A DNA stretch of 48,857 nucleotides from Bryobacterales bacterium (lineage in GTDB: Bacteria > Acidobacteriota > Terriglobia > Bryobacterales > Bryobacteraceae): assembly GCA_009697505.1 (NCBI GenBank), contig SHUD01000015.1, positions 1 to 48,857 of the forward strand, written 5' to 3'. The first letter of the stretch is position 1. Each line of letters begins with the position of its first letter. This document shows, piece after piece, positions 13,369 through 22,246 of this stretch. Below the pieces are notes generated by a model. That model ran no database searches, was not told where the DNA came from, and was given only the letters and a program-made list of their open reading frames with translations. Made by a program: the position numbers and the translations under genes.

Positions 13369-16300
13369 GAAACGCTTCCTGAATTGAATATCCACGCCGA
13401 ACAGGCCGTTGCTGTTGCGGATCGCCACTGCCGACCACTGCCGGTTCAAGTCCCATTGCACGCGCACGATCTGCTCCTGGGTGCGGTTGAGATTGGTGAT
13501 GTAGGTGAGCGAAATATCGCGCGACACTTGCTGTTCGACGGTGAGGCGCGCCGAAGGAAGATTGTCGATACCCGTCATCGTGGGGTCGATCTTCACGCGG
13601 CTGGCGCCAAAGAACCGTTGCAGGCGATTGGAGAGTTCTTGCGATACCGCCTGGCCCAGCAATCCTCCCGCATCGCTGAATCCGGAGGTGCTCGAGGAAA
13701 ACTGCGCCGCGTTGGAGAGCGCAGTAGGGTCGCGCCCTACCGCGAGTAGCGCAATGATTTCACGCGACTGGAGCGGCGGATCCGAACTGTAGTTCACATT
13801 CAAGCGTTCCGCGGAGCCGGAAATAGCCACGTTGACGGTGATGCCTCGCGTGCGCGTCTCCAGATTCATATCCAGGACCGGCTCGATCTTCACCGGATTC
13901 AAGAACCGGATGTCGCCGCGGTTGACTGTGTAGCGGTTGCCGAACACCTGGATCTCACCGCTGTTGACTGCAATCGACCCCTGCAGGGCCGGACGCAGCG
14001 GCGTGCCGCGGAGATGCAGGTCCACCTCTGTCTCCACGTTGCGGGTGAGCGAGGTCTCCAGTTCAAACGTCGGCGAGTTGCTGACGTGCACGTCGAACCG
14101 CATGCCGCGCAGGTATTCGTTGGGATTCGGCGGCGCGGGCGATGGCTTGGCTGCCTGGGCCAGCAGTTTCCCCAGATCCACGCGCGGGCTGATGGCCGCC
14201 CGGTTCAGAGTCACTGTGCCGGATAACGTGCTCGCATCGGACGTGCCGGTCAGAGCCAACTGCGCATTGCCGGTGAAACTAACGTCTTCCGGATAGCGCA
14301 CGCGCACCTGGCGTGCTTCCGCTTGCAGGCGATAGATCAGCGTGTTGCCGAACTCCAGGAATCCGTGGAACGCCACTTGCCCTCCTCCGGTCTGGGCCGT
14401 GAGGGTCTCGATCGTGGCGCGATTGCGGTCGAATACAATCGTGCCCGCCGCGTTGTCCAGGCCGCTGGGAACATCGTTCATATAGAGCGAGGTCCCGGTG
14501 AACTCCATGCGCCCGTTTATCAGCGGATCCCGCACCGAGCCGCGAATGGAAACGCCGACGGTGGCCCTGCCGCGCGCCAGCAGATCCGCATTCAGCAATT
14601 GCAGGACCGCCAGATTGACAGTGCCTGCCACATTCAGGTCCGCGCCTCCATTGCCTTGGAGCGGAATGGCGCCGCCGACTTCGAGATCCGTATCGAGCGC
14701 GGTCAGGTGCGCCGCGCGAATGCGCGCCTCCCGCATATTCGCGGCGATCAGAATCGGCTGTGCATTGCGGATCTGCACGTCCTGCGACTGCACCCCCAGA
14801 CGCAGGTTCTGGGGCGACTTCGTGTTGAGCTGAAGCGTGTCGATCTTGACCTCCGCCTGCAGATTTTCCGGCCTCTTCAACGATACGGTTGCCGTGCCGC
14901 TTCCCTCCACGTAGCCATCGACCGGCGGCTCCTCGGCCTTCTGCTCCGCCGTTCCCCTCAGCATGAGCAGATCATGCAATGCGGTGATCGTCAGCCGCGG
15001 GAAGCGGAAGGTCAGCGAGCCCGGCATGTCCGCGTCCATGCGAAACTTTCCTTGCGCGTCGATCGGTGTGCCGCGCAGCCGCGCCTTGGCTTGCAGGGCC
15101 AACTCATTGCCGCTAGTTTCGGCGGAGAGGCTCACATCACCCAGTGCGTCCTTATCTAGAGTCACCGTGCGCGCCGAGGCATCGCCCTTCACGGAGCGCA
15201 CCTGAAGCGCGCCGTTTTGGACTCGTCCGCGAATATCCGCCTGGCCGTCCAGTCGCGCTTCCACGCCCGGCTGCAATGCGCGCAACGCCGCAAGGCGTGC
15301 GAAGGGGACGTTCTGAGCAGTCACGTCAAGCCGCGCCTCGCCGTTCTTGTAGTCGTTCACCGGGTGCTCGAACGCCCCGGAAAACAGAACTTTTCCCGTA
15401 CCCACGTCGGCCTGTCCGCCGGTCACGGCCAGCGAATGATCCGTGTAGCGGAGAGCCCCGCGCAGGCTTTCGGCTTGCTCGCCATTCGCCGATACCTCGC
15501 GGGCGTTGATCGTGATCTCAGCCTCCGGTTGCCGCGCCGTTCCGGAGAGATGAACGGTTGCGGAAGCCATACCCTGCGCATCGGTGGCAACGTCCAGTTC
15601 ACGCGCGGCTTCGGCAAGCGAAGCGTTCCTCACATTGAGCTGCGCGGTGAGTGGACCGGCTGCGAAATCGCCTGCGCCGGCCACCACCGTAACATCCCCG
15701 GCGATCTGCGTCTGGCCGCGCGAAATCGTCATGCGGCGCAACTCCACGCTCTTGTGGCTGGCCGCCACGTCGCCGCTGAAGCGATCGAAGCGGTGGCCCT
15801 CGATGCTGGCGTTGGCAATCGCCACCTCTCCGTGGAACATCGGATCGGTCAGCCCTCCGGTCACGGTGCCCGCCAGAGTTGCTTCGCCGCCCGTGCCGAA
15901 CCGCAGCGGCAACGTCTTCGGCGCCCCCTCGCCCGCCAGGGAGAGCGCGGTGAGCACATCGTCCATGCTGGTTGTGCGCGCGCGCACCGCGAGACTTTGA
16001 TCCAGAGTGCCCGCAACGATCAGGCTGGTGGCCGGCGTGCTTACCCGGGAATCGCCGAGGCTCAGGAGAGACTTCTCCTGGTCATAGCTCATCTCGACGT
16101 GGCCATCCACGGGCACGCCTTCACTCACGGGTGCGATTGAAAGGCTCAGGGCCATTTTCGTCCGCGATTTTCCTAACACCGCATCGGCTTCGACCGATCC
16201 CGCCAGCACGCCATTCCACGGCAGGGGCCGGTCCGTGAAAATCGCCGCTGCCTGACGCACTTCAAGAGCGCCGATCTTGCCCCGGAAGTGAAATTCCGGG

Positions 16301-17403
16301 CTTGCCCTTTCCTCGGTGCGCACGAGTTCGGCTTGGCCCGTGATCTTCGCGCCGAGCGCCGCCGCTTGCAGATCCTTGAGTGTCACACGCGCCGGAGTGG
16401 CCGTTACGGCCGCGCTCGCCGATGCGTTCTCGATTTTCAGCCGGTCGTAGCTATAACCAAGGCCCTGGGCAGTGGTCCGGCCGGCGAGCGTGTAATCGAA
16501 GCCGTCGGCAAACGAAATCGAAAGGTCACCCTCGAAGGAAGCCGTGCCCGTGGGTTTCAAGGGCAGAGAGAACATGGGGACTGCATCGGCCAGCGCCAGC
16601 TCGGCTTTCGTCTGAAACGTGCCGCGCGGCATGCGCAGATTGGTGAGGTATCCGTTCAGGTCGACGCGGGACTTGCCGGCCGTCAGACGCAACGGCGCAA
16701 GGTTAAGCCGGGTAGCATCCAACACAAACGCTGCGTCCAAGTCCGTCTCGGCGGGAGCCATGAGATCCGCGGCAATGCGCAGGCGCCGCGTGGCAATCTT
16801 GCCCTGGTAGCGCGCAGCGGTGGAATCACGGCTCATTTGTATCGCCAGATCTTCGCCACGAAAATCAAGTGGCACATTCCTGATATCCACCTCGGCCAAG
16901 CCACCGGTTACGGCATACTCGCGCACGGCCACGTCCACCAGATTCCGCGCCCAGTCCTTCCCGTTGCGCGGGCCGCGCGGCACTGGAAAATTGTTGGAGC
17001 CAGCGGAATCAATCACGATGCGCAGCCGCGGCTTGTCGATCCGTAGCGAAGACAAATCCACTTTGCGCTCCATCATGGAGATGATGCGCAGCCCCACGGT
17101 GACCGATTCCACGCGCAATAGAGGAGTTTCGTTCGCCGGCTCGGTCCCATGCAGGACGAACCCAGAGACGGTTGCTGTCAGAGTTTCCCAGCGGAAGGAA
17201 AAGCGGTCGACCTCCACACGCCCACCGCTGGCGGTTTCGATTTCACTGATGATCCGCTCGCGTACTTTCTCGCGGAACCAGCCGCTGCGGATCACCAGGA
17301 TTCCGGCCGCGGTGCCCGCCAGCAACAGAATCGCCAGCGCCGCCAGGAATCGTCCCAACAGACGGCGCGTCGTCGCAAGAAAGGTCATCGATAGACCGGT
17401 CAT
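13363..17403 (-). CDS. tamB: TamB-like translocation and assembly module protein
   Basis: A 1346-residue inner-membrane-anchored periplasmic bridge protein of the TamB/AsmA-like group, working with an Omp85 protein in outer-membrane protein insertion or lipid transport. An N-terminal membrane anchor (FLAALAILLLAGTAAGILVI) is followed by an AsmA-like start (RVEVDRFSFRWETLTATVSGFVLHG) and a very long beta-rich region. The C-terminal 300 residues match the TamB (DUF490) domain: GSIAVNSGEIQVFGNRYTVNRGDIRFLNP, then SSDPPLQSREIIALLAVGRDP. The chain ends YLTN/YITN-type strands and QFRKRFK. ATG 17403 overlaps the upstream stop in an ATGA; ATG 17388 is possible. Third gene of an Omp85-chaperone-TamB operon. 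Confidence 0.92.
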   Translation of the reverse strand: MTGLSMTFLATTRRLLGRFLAALAILLLAGTAAGILVIRSGWFREKVRERIISEIETASGGRVEVDRFSFRWETLTATVSGFVLHGTEPANETPLLRVESVTVGLRIISMMERKVDLSSLRIDKPRLRIVIDSAGSNNFPVPRGPRNGKDWARNLVDVAVREYAVTGGLAEVDIRNVPLDFRGEDLAIQMSRDSTAARYQGKIATRRLRIAADLMAPAETDLDAAFVLDATRLNLAPLRLTAGKSRVDLNGYLTNLRMPRGTFQTKAELALADAVPMFSLPLKPTGTASFEGDLSISFADGFDYTLAGRTTAQGLGYSYDRLKIENASASAAVTATPARVTLKDLQAAALGAKITGQAELVRTEERASPEFHFRGKIGALEVRQAAAIFTDRPLPWNGVLAGSVEADAVLGKSRTKMALSLSIAPVSEGVPVDGHVEMSYDQEKSLLSLGDSRVSTPATSLIVAGTLDQSLAVRARTTSMDDVLTALSLAGEGAPKTLPLRFGTGGEATLAGTVTGGLTDPMFHGEVAIANASIEGHRFDRFSGDVAASHKSVELRRMTISRGQTQIAGDVTVVAGAGDFAAGPLTAQLNVRNASLAEAARELDVATDAQGMASATVHLSGTARQPEAEITINAREVSANGEQAESLRGALRYTDHSLAVTGGQADVGTGKVLFSGAFEHPVNDYKNGEARLDVTAQNVPFARLAALRALQPGVEARLDGQADIRGRVQNGALQVRSVKGDASARTVTLDKDALGDVSLSAETSGNELALQAKARLRGTPIDAQGKFRMDADMPGSLTFRFPRLTITALHDLLMLRGTAEQKAEEPPVDGYVEGSGTATVSLKRPENLQAEVKIDTLQLNTKSPQNLRLGVQSQDVQIRNAQPILIAANMREARIRAAHLTALDTDLEVGGAIPLQGNGGADLNVAGTVNLAVLQLLNADLLARGRATVGVSIRGSVRDPLINGRMEFTGTSLYMNDVPSGLDNAAGTIVFDRNRATIETLTAQTGGGQVAFHGFLEFGNTLIYRLQAEARQVRVRYPEDVSFTGNAQLALTGTSDASTLSGTVTLNRAAISPRVDLGKLLAQAAKPSPAPPNPNEYLRGMRFDVHVSNSPTFELETSLTRNVETEVDLHLRGTPLRPALQGSIAVNSGEIQVFGNRYTVNRGDIRFLNPVKIEPVLDMNLETRTRGITVNVAISGSAERLNVNYSSDPPLQSREIIALLAVGRDPTALSNAAQFSSSTSGFSDAGGLLGQAVSQELSNRLQRFFGASRVKIDPTMTGIDNLPSARLTVEQQVSRDISLTYITNLNRTQEQIVRVQWDLNRQWSAVAIRNSNGLFGVDIQFRKRFK

Positions 17404-18035
17404 CGAAACACCGCCTCGCGGTAGAGGATCTGCGTCTCTCCGCGCATCATCTTCAGCCAGTCATCGAGCGACTGCATGGTCTGCTGATCGGTGAGCAGTT
17501 TCTCGACCTGGCCCCGGCTCTCTTCAAAGCTCTGCGCGGGCGCATTCGGATTCTGCGACATCAACGCTTCAAAGTAAGCGCGCAGGCCTTCTTCGGAGAC
17601 CTGCATCTGCGGGCGGAAGCGCACGTTGGTATAGCGCAGCATCCGCAGCCCCGTCAGCAGATGCGTCTGCAGGCCCGCATCGGAAATCCCCGCCTTGTCA
17701 AGCGCCGCGCGGTATTCCGCCTCGCTTGCGTAACGCGCCTTGAGGGGCGTCAGCAGCGGCGTGGCACTGCCGGCGGGGGGCAAAGTCGCATGCGTCTCGG
17801 TCGCATCCTGCAAGACCAAGTACTGGTCGATCAGGCGGTCCGCCGCCTTGCGCCTCTGCGTTCCGTCGAATCCGGGAGCCGTGCCGTCGAGGAACGCGGA
17901 AACGCGAATGTCGCGCACAAGATCCTGCTCGGAAATGACGTACTTCCCCACCGTGACAGCGATGCGGTCCAGCGTCTCCGCCCGCGCCACCAGCGCGAGC
18001 ACCAACAGGAACACGAAGCTGGAGTGCCTTGGCAT
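17400..18035 (-). CDS. SurA-N-like periplasmic chaperone without PPIase domain
   Basis: A 211-residue exported protein with a signal peptide (MPRHSSFVFLLVLALVARAETL). The mature part has the SurA N-terminal chaperone pattern: LDRIAVTVGKYVISEQDLVRDIRVSAFL, KAADRLIDQYLVLQDA, YASEAEYRAALDKAGISDAGLQTHL, then LRMLRYTNVRFRPQMQVSEEGLRAYF and a C-terminal helix region. No parvulin (PpiC) domain follows, unlike SurA (about 430 residues with two). It likely escorts unfolded outer-membrane proteins. ATG 18035 shares a base with the stop of the Omp85 gene (TGATG), and its stop overlaps tamB, so the three genes are tightly coupled. Confidence 0.8.
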   Translation of the reverse strand: MPRHSSFVFLLVLALVARAETLDRIAVTVGKYVISEQDLVRDIRVSAFLDGTAPGFDGTQRRKAADRLIDQYLVLQDATETHATLPPAGSATPLLTPLKARYASEAEYRAALDKAGISDAGLQTHLLTGLRMLRYTNVRFRPQMQVSEEGLRAYFEALMSQNPNAPAQSFEESRGQVEKLLTDQQTMQSLDDWLKMMRGETQILYREAVFR

Positions 18036-21004
18036 CAGAACGTCTGCCCCAGGGAGAAGTGGAATTGAAACGTACCGATCCGCTGCGGAATGCCCACGCA
18101 CGCCGGAGGATTCTGCGCGGGCGGCAGATTCGGATTGCAGGCCAGCAACTGATCGCGCGTGCCGCTGAATCCCACAAAGCGCGGGGAATTGGGGCTGTAG
18201 CTGAAGTCCACGCGGATGGGTCCCACCGGCGTGCGGTAGCGGATGCCGAATCCCGCCGCCTGCACCATGTAGTTGAAATCCTGATACGAGCCCTGGCGGA
18301 AGCGGAAGCTGACCTGATTGATGTTCGAATAGACGTTGCCCATATCGTGAAACAACACACCACCCATATTCTCGCCGATCAGCGGGAAGCGTAGTTCGGT
18401 GGAGTGGAACAGCATCGCGTTGCCGCCCAGGGGGAAGCCGGTATCCGTGTCGCGCGGGCCCGCCTGATTGGCGGGAAAGCCGCGGTGCGAGGTAGCTCCG
18501 CCCGCGAAGAAACGTTCGCCCAACGGAATTTCCGGAATGCCCCCCAGCCGTTGAATGTATCCGAACTGCAGCGTTCTTGCGAGCACCACTTCGCGGCTGA
18601 GCGGGTGATACGTGGAATTGCGCAAGACCAGCCGTCCGTAGTCGATCACCGATCCGAACTGCGGCAGCGCGAAACCCAAGTCAACCGTGTTGTAGATCCC
18701 GCGATGCGTATCCGTGGGGTTGTCGCGCCGGTCCTGGATGAACGAGGCGGAAGCTAACCCCACGCGCACCGGCTGCGAGAGCAAGGGCACCAGTTCCGGC
18801 GAAATCTTCAACGTATTTGAGTCGATGGTGACGCGGCGGTAGGCGAAACGGTATTGCACGATGTTGGCGCGCGACAAACGCTGCGCCAATTGCACGGAGC
18901 CCTCCCAGCGCCGCGCCGCGAAAGTGCGCACGTCCCTGGATGTGTCAAACAGGGTGGATACCGTAAACGTTAGATTCTCATTCCCGGTAAATTGAGCCGC
19001 TTGGTAGCTGGCCACCGCGCGCTGCTGGAGCGTGGAAGCCCGCGTCTGCAGGCCCACGGTGTGCCCGATGCCCAGAAAGTTCAGCCGGCTGATACCGGCC
19101 GAGACCCGCGGGCTGAAGCCGGTGACCCCAGCCGGCGCGTCAAAGGAGGTGACGCCGCCTCCGATGCGTGCCAGCTCGGCTCCCAATCCCGCGTTGAAAG
19201 AGTACTTATTCGCTTCGTCCAATTGGAACAGAACGTACTTGCGTTCCTCTTGGCCCTCCGGATTCTGCAGAGCCGTCTGCACCTTGGAAAAGATACCCAG
19301 ATCGTAGAGCTTTTGCTGCGTTTCCGCGATCTGGCTGTACGAAATCGCGTCGCCGGGACGAATCCGGATGCGGCTCGCAACCACGTCTTGCCGCGTTGTT
19401 TCCAGGCCCCGCACCAGCACGTCGCGCACGAACTGGCGTTCTCCCGGCCGGACTACGTAGCGCAGGTTTACCCGATTGGACTCCGCGGATTCCGTCTGCG
19501 ACCAGTCAAAGTTGGCCTCCGGATAGCCGTTGTTGAAGTAGAACCCCAGGACCGTGTCGCGGTCGGCGGCCAGGTCGGATTCGCTGAAGGGTTGCCCTTC
19601 GCCGGAGTGGATGATGCTGCGCAGGTAACGGGCGTCCGGCTCCGATGTGCCCTCGATCGCCAACTGGCTCACAAACCACTGGGCGCCCTCCTGAATTTCA
19701 AAGCGCACGCCCAGATCGTCGCGCTTGCCCTGGTAGTCGTCGAGTGTCGTCGCGGTCACTTGCGCGTCGCGGAATCCATTCGCCCGGTACAAGTCGCGGA
19801 TTGCATCCCGGTCGTCGTCGCGCATTTTTTGCGAATAGCGGCCGTAGCGATAGCGCAACCTGCCCGCTTCGCGGATGGCGATCCGCTCGCGAATGGTGCC
19901 GGCGTCGAAAAACCTGTTGCCGCTGATTTCGATACCTGCGAGCGTGTGGCGCGCATTGCGCGTGATCGTGTAGTCGATCTCCTGGGAGCCGGGCCGGGAA
20001 GTGATTTCGTTGAAGTCCACCGCGACATGGAAATACCCCTGTGCCTGAAAGAAGTTGGCCAGATTGCGCGAGCCCTCTTGCAGCAAGGTGCGATCCACGG
20101 CGCGCTCTTCGTAAATGGGAAGAAGCTGCCGCAGACGCCCCTGGCGGACATTCGCGCCCAGCGTGCGGACTTCAATCACCGGCCCGCTTTCCACGACGAG
20201 TGTAGGCGTGACCGTGTTGGTCTTGCCGTCGTATTCCAGATGGTCCAGCGTTACGCGAACCTGCAGGCGGTTCTCTTTCTGAAAATCCCGGCGGACCCGC
20301 TCCACGCCGCTCTGCACCAGGCTTTCTGTCACTTCGCGCCAGCCGGGAAACACTATGGGTCCAAACCCGCGCCGCCAGCGCGTCGAGCGCACGATGCTGC
20401 TCAGCGGACGGTTAAAATCGCCACTCAGGACCACGCCACCGAAGCGCGCCCGCCGGCCCGCCTCCAATTGGAAACGAACTCCGGCTTCCTCCGTGGGCGG
20501 ACTGCGCTCGATTTCGTAGCGCAGCTTGGCGCCGTAGAATCCGTTGGCCCGCAGCCGTTCCTGCATCTGTTCCAGGGCCCGCGCGGCGCGGCTCTCGGCG
20601 AATGGCATCCCTAATTCGAACTTCGCCGCCGTCAGCAACTGGCTGCGATTGGGAGGATCGTCGACGCCATCGATGCTCACTCCTCCCACAAAGAAATTGG
20701 GCGTGGTGGAGATGCGCACAATGACGGGACCCGCTGCCGCGGACGAAGGCAGGGCATCGATGACAACATCGGAAAACCGTCCTGTTTCAAACAGGTTCTG
20801 GAGTACTTGTCGTACGTCCTCCGCGCGCAGTAAAGCCCCCGCTCGCAAAGGCAGCAGCCGGTCTAATTCCTCGCGGGGAAGAGGTTGCTCCGCCGGCTCG
20901 AAATCGATCCGGGCGATTGTCCGGCCTTCGGAATCCTGGCCTGGCAAGCGTATGCCGGAGAGAACAAGCATGAGCAGCAACAGCGGCAAACGCACGTTCT
21001 TCAA
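18035..21004 (-). CDS. Omp85-family outer-membrane protein (BamA/TamA-like) with about seven POTRA domains
   Basis: A 989-residue outer-membrane insertase-like protein. A signal peptide (KNVRLPLLLLMLVLSGIRLPG) is followed by about seven POTRA-like units, recognised by their 'G-x-x-I-x-G' beginnings: residues near 30, 110 (VGGVSIDGV), 190 (FGGVVLSGDF), 280 (VRTLGAN), 355 (LAGIEISGN), 445 (VSQLAIEGT) and 525 (RDVLVRGL). The Omp85 beta barrel follows, with FFAGGATSHRGFP (the loop-6 RGF motif) and a C-terminal strand ending in Phe (FQFHFSLGQTF), the usual assembly signal. The start is TTG 21004. Linkage to tamB favours a TamA-like job, while seven POTRA units and the size favour a BamA-like one; the sequence alone does not decide. 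Confidence 0.9.
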   Translation of the reverse strand: MKNVRLPLLLLMLVLSGIRLPGQDSEGRTIARIDFEPAEQPLPREELDRLLPLRAGALLRAEDVRQVLQNLFETGRFSDVVIDALPSSAAAGPVIVRISTTPNFFVGGVSIDGVDDPPNRSQLLTAAKFELGMPFAESRAARALEQMQERLRANGFYGAKLRYEIERSPPTEEAGVRFQLEAGRRARFGGVVLSGDFNRPLSSIVRSTRWRRGFGPIVFPGWREVTESLVQSGVERVRRDFQKENRLQVRVTLDHLEYDGKTNTVTPTLVVESGPVIEVRTLGANVRQGRLRQLLPIYEERAVDRTLLQEGSRNLANFFQAQGYFHVAVDFNEITSRPGSQEIDYTITRNARHTLAGIEISGNRFFDAGTIRERIAIREAGRLRYRYGRYSQKMRDDDRDAIRDLYRANGFRDAQVTATTLDDYQGKRDDLGVRFEIQEGAQWFVSQLAIEGTSEPDARYLRSIIHSGEGQPFSESDLAADRDTVLGFYFNNGYPEANFDWSQTESAESNRVNLRYVVRPGERQFVRDVLVRGLETTRQDVVASRIRIRPGDAISYSQIAETQQKLYDLGIFSKVQTALQNPEGQEERKYVLFQLDEANKYSFNAGLGAELARIGGGVTSFDAPAGVTGFSPRVSAGISRLNFLGIGHTVGLQTRASTLQQRAVASYQAAQFTGNENLTFTVSTLFDTSRDVRTFAARRWEGSVQLAQRLSRANIVQYRFAYRRVTIDSNTLKISPELVPLLSQPVRVGLASASFIQDRRDNPTDTHRGIYNTVDLGFALPQFGSVIDYGRLVLRNSTYHPLSREVVLARTLQFGYIQRLGGIPEIPLGERFFAGGATSHRGFPANQAGPRDTDTGFPLGGNAMLFHSTELRFPLIGENMGGVLFHDMGNVYSNINQVSFRFRQGSYQDFNYMVQAAGFGIRYRTPVGPIRVDFSYSPNSPRFVGFSGTRDQLLACNPNLPPAQNPPACVGIPQRIGTFQFHFSLGQTF

Positions 21005-21024
21005 TGATAACCCACCGGCTTTGG

Positions 21025-21032
21025 AGTATACT
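21025..21032. promoter_or_regulatory. AGTATACT palindrome between divergent genes
   Basis: The palindrome AGTATACT contains TATACT on both strands, so it could serve as -10 element in both directions, for the Omp85 operon (start 21004) and for the NHL-repeat gene (start 21059). No good -35 hexamer was found at 17 bases on either side. A strong Shine-Dalgarno sequence, AGGAGG at 21049-21054, precedes the plus-strand start. Confidence 0.3.
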
Positions 21033-21058
21033 TTCTAAACGTCCACCGAGGAGGAACT

Positions 21059-22246
21059 ATGGCCGCGCTCAAACTACCGGAATGCAAGGTCGTTACCATT
21101 GCTGCGAGCATCGCCCTTGCGTCACTGTTCATGGTCCATTGGAACGCTTTTACCGCGACGGCTTCGGCGCAGTCTAAACCTGCCCGCGAAGCTCCCAAAT
21201 TTGAAGTCGACCCCTCGTTCCCCAAGATACCCAACGGATGGATCCTCGGCCAGGTCGCCAGTGCCGCCTCCGACGAAAAAGATCACATCTGGGTCCTGCA
21301 TCGCCCGCGCACGGTACGCCCCAGCTTGAAGAGGGCGCCGCCCGTGTTGGAGTTCGATTCCGCCGGTAATTACATCCAGGGTTGGGGCGGCGACGCCCAG
21401 GGTTATGACTGGCCGAAATCGGAACACGGCATTTACATTGACTACAAGGGCTTCGTCTGGATCGGCGGACAGGGTGACGACGATTCGATCCTAAAATTCA
21501 CCAAAGCCGGCAAGTTCGTCATGCAAATCGGCAAGGGCGGACACAAGAAGACTAATAAAGACACCGCGAACTTCTGGCGGCCCGCCGATGTCTTCGTCTA
21601 CCCCAAAACCAATGAACTCTTCGTGGCCGACGGCTATGGCAACACGCGCATCATCGTGTTCGATGCGGATAGCGGAAAGTTCAAGCGCATGTGGGGCGCC
21701 TTTGGAAACATTCCAGAGGACGTGCCCGCCCGTCCCAGGGGCGAAGGCGGAGAGCGCGTGGACCCGCACCACATTGCCGCTAAGGAAATCGACCCGAAGG
21801 ACCCAGGTCCGAAGCAATTCAACACGGTCCACGGCGTCAAGGTTTCCAATGACGGGCTGGTGTATGTTTCCGACCGCGGCGGCAAGCGCGTGCAAGTGTT
21901 CACGGTGGAAGGCAAGTACGTAACGCAGGCTTACGTCGACCGTTGGTGTGAAGCCCCGCATTGCGGCAACGGCCATACCGTCGCCAGCACGGCGTTTTCA
22001 GCCGATCCGGCGCAGCGCTTCTTGTATGTCGCCAGCCGCAGTCCCGAGCGCATCTGGATCTATGACCGCAAGACACTCACGCCGCTGGATTCCTTCGGCC
22101 GGCCCGGCGTCGCGCCCGGCGAATTCTACGTGCTCCACCACATGACTTCCGATTCCAAGGGCAACCTGTATTCCTCGGAAGTCGAAGACGGCCGCCGCAT
22201 TCAGAAGTTCGTATTCAAGGGCATCTTCCCGCTGCCCGCGAAGTAA
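21059..22246 (+). CDS. exported NHL-repeat beta-propeller protein
   Basis: A 395-residue exported protein. An N-terminal signal (VVTIAASIALASLFMVHW, ending TATASAQ) is followed by a six-bladed NHL-type propeller: repeats show as DHIWVLHRP, GFVWIGGQGDDDSILKFTKAGKFVMQIG, NELFVADGYGNTRIIVFDADSGKF, GLVYVSDRGGKRVQVFTVEGKYV, FLYVASRSPERIWIYD and GNLYSSEVEDGRRIQKF. Related peptidyl-glycine lyase and propeller proteins bind ligands or partners; no catalytic site is evident here. Strong SD (AGGAGG) lies four bases upstream of ATG. Single-gene unit, ending tail-to-tail with the TolC-family gene. Confidence 0.9.
   Translation: MAALKLPECKVVTIAASIALASLFMVHWNAFTATASAQSKPAREAPKFEVDPSFPKIPNGWILGQVASAASDEKDHIWVLHRPRTVRPSLKRAPPVLEFDSAGNYIQGWGGDAQGYDWPKSEHGIYIDYKGFVWIGGQGDDDSILKFTKAGKFVMQIGKGGHKKTNKDTANFWRPADVFVYPKTNELFVADGYGNTRIIVFDADSGKFKRMWGAFGNIPEDVPARPRGEGGERVDPHHIAAKEIDPKDPGPKQFNTVHGVKVSNDGLVYVSDRGGKRVQVFTVEGKYVTQAYVDRWCEAPHCGNGHTVASTAFSADPAQRFLYVASRSPERIWIYDRKTLTPLDSFGRPGVAPGEFYVLHHMTSDSKGNLYSSEVEDGRRIQKFVFKGIFPLPAK

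Noticed and set aside
14323-15159. 278-residue plus-strand frame inside tamB
   Set aside because: Antisense shadow of a beta-rich TamB sequence; no start signal or domain.
18992-20614. 540-residue plus-strand open frame opposite the Omp85 gene
   Set aside because: High GC creates long frames opposite real genes; the minus-strand Omp85 protein has signal peptide, POTRA units and barrel, while this frame has no recognisable domain.
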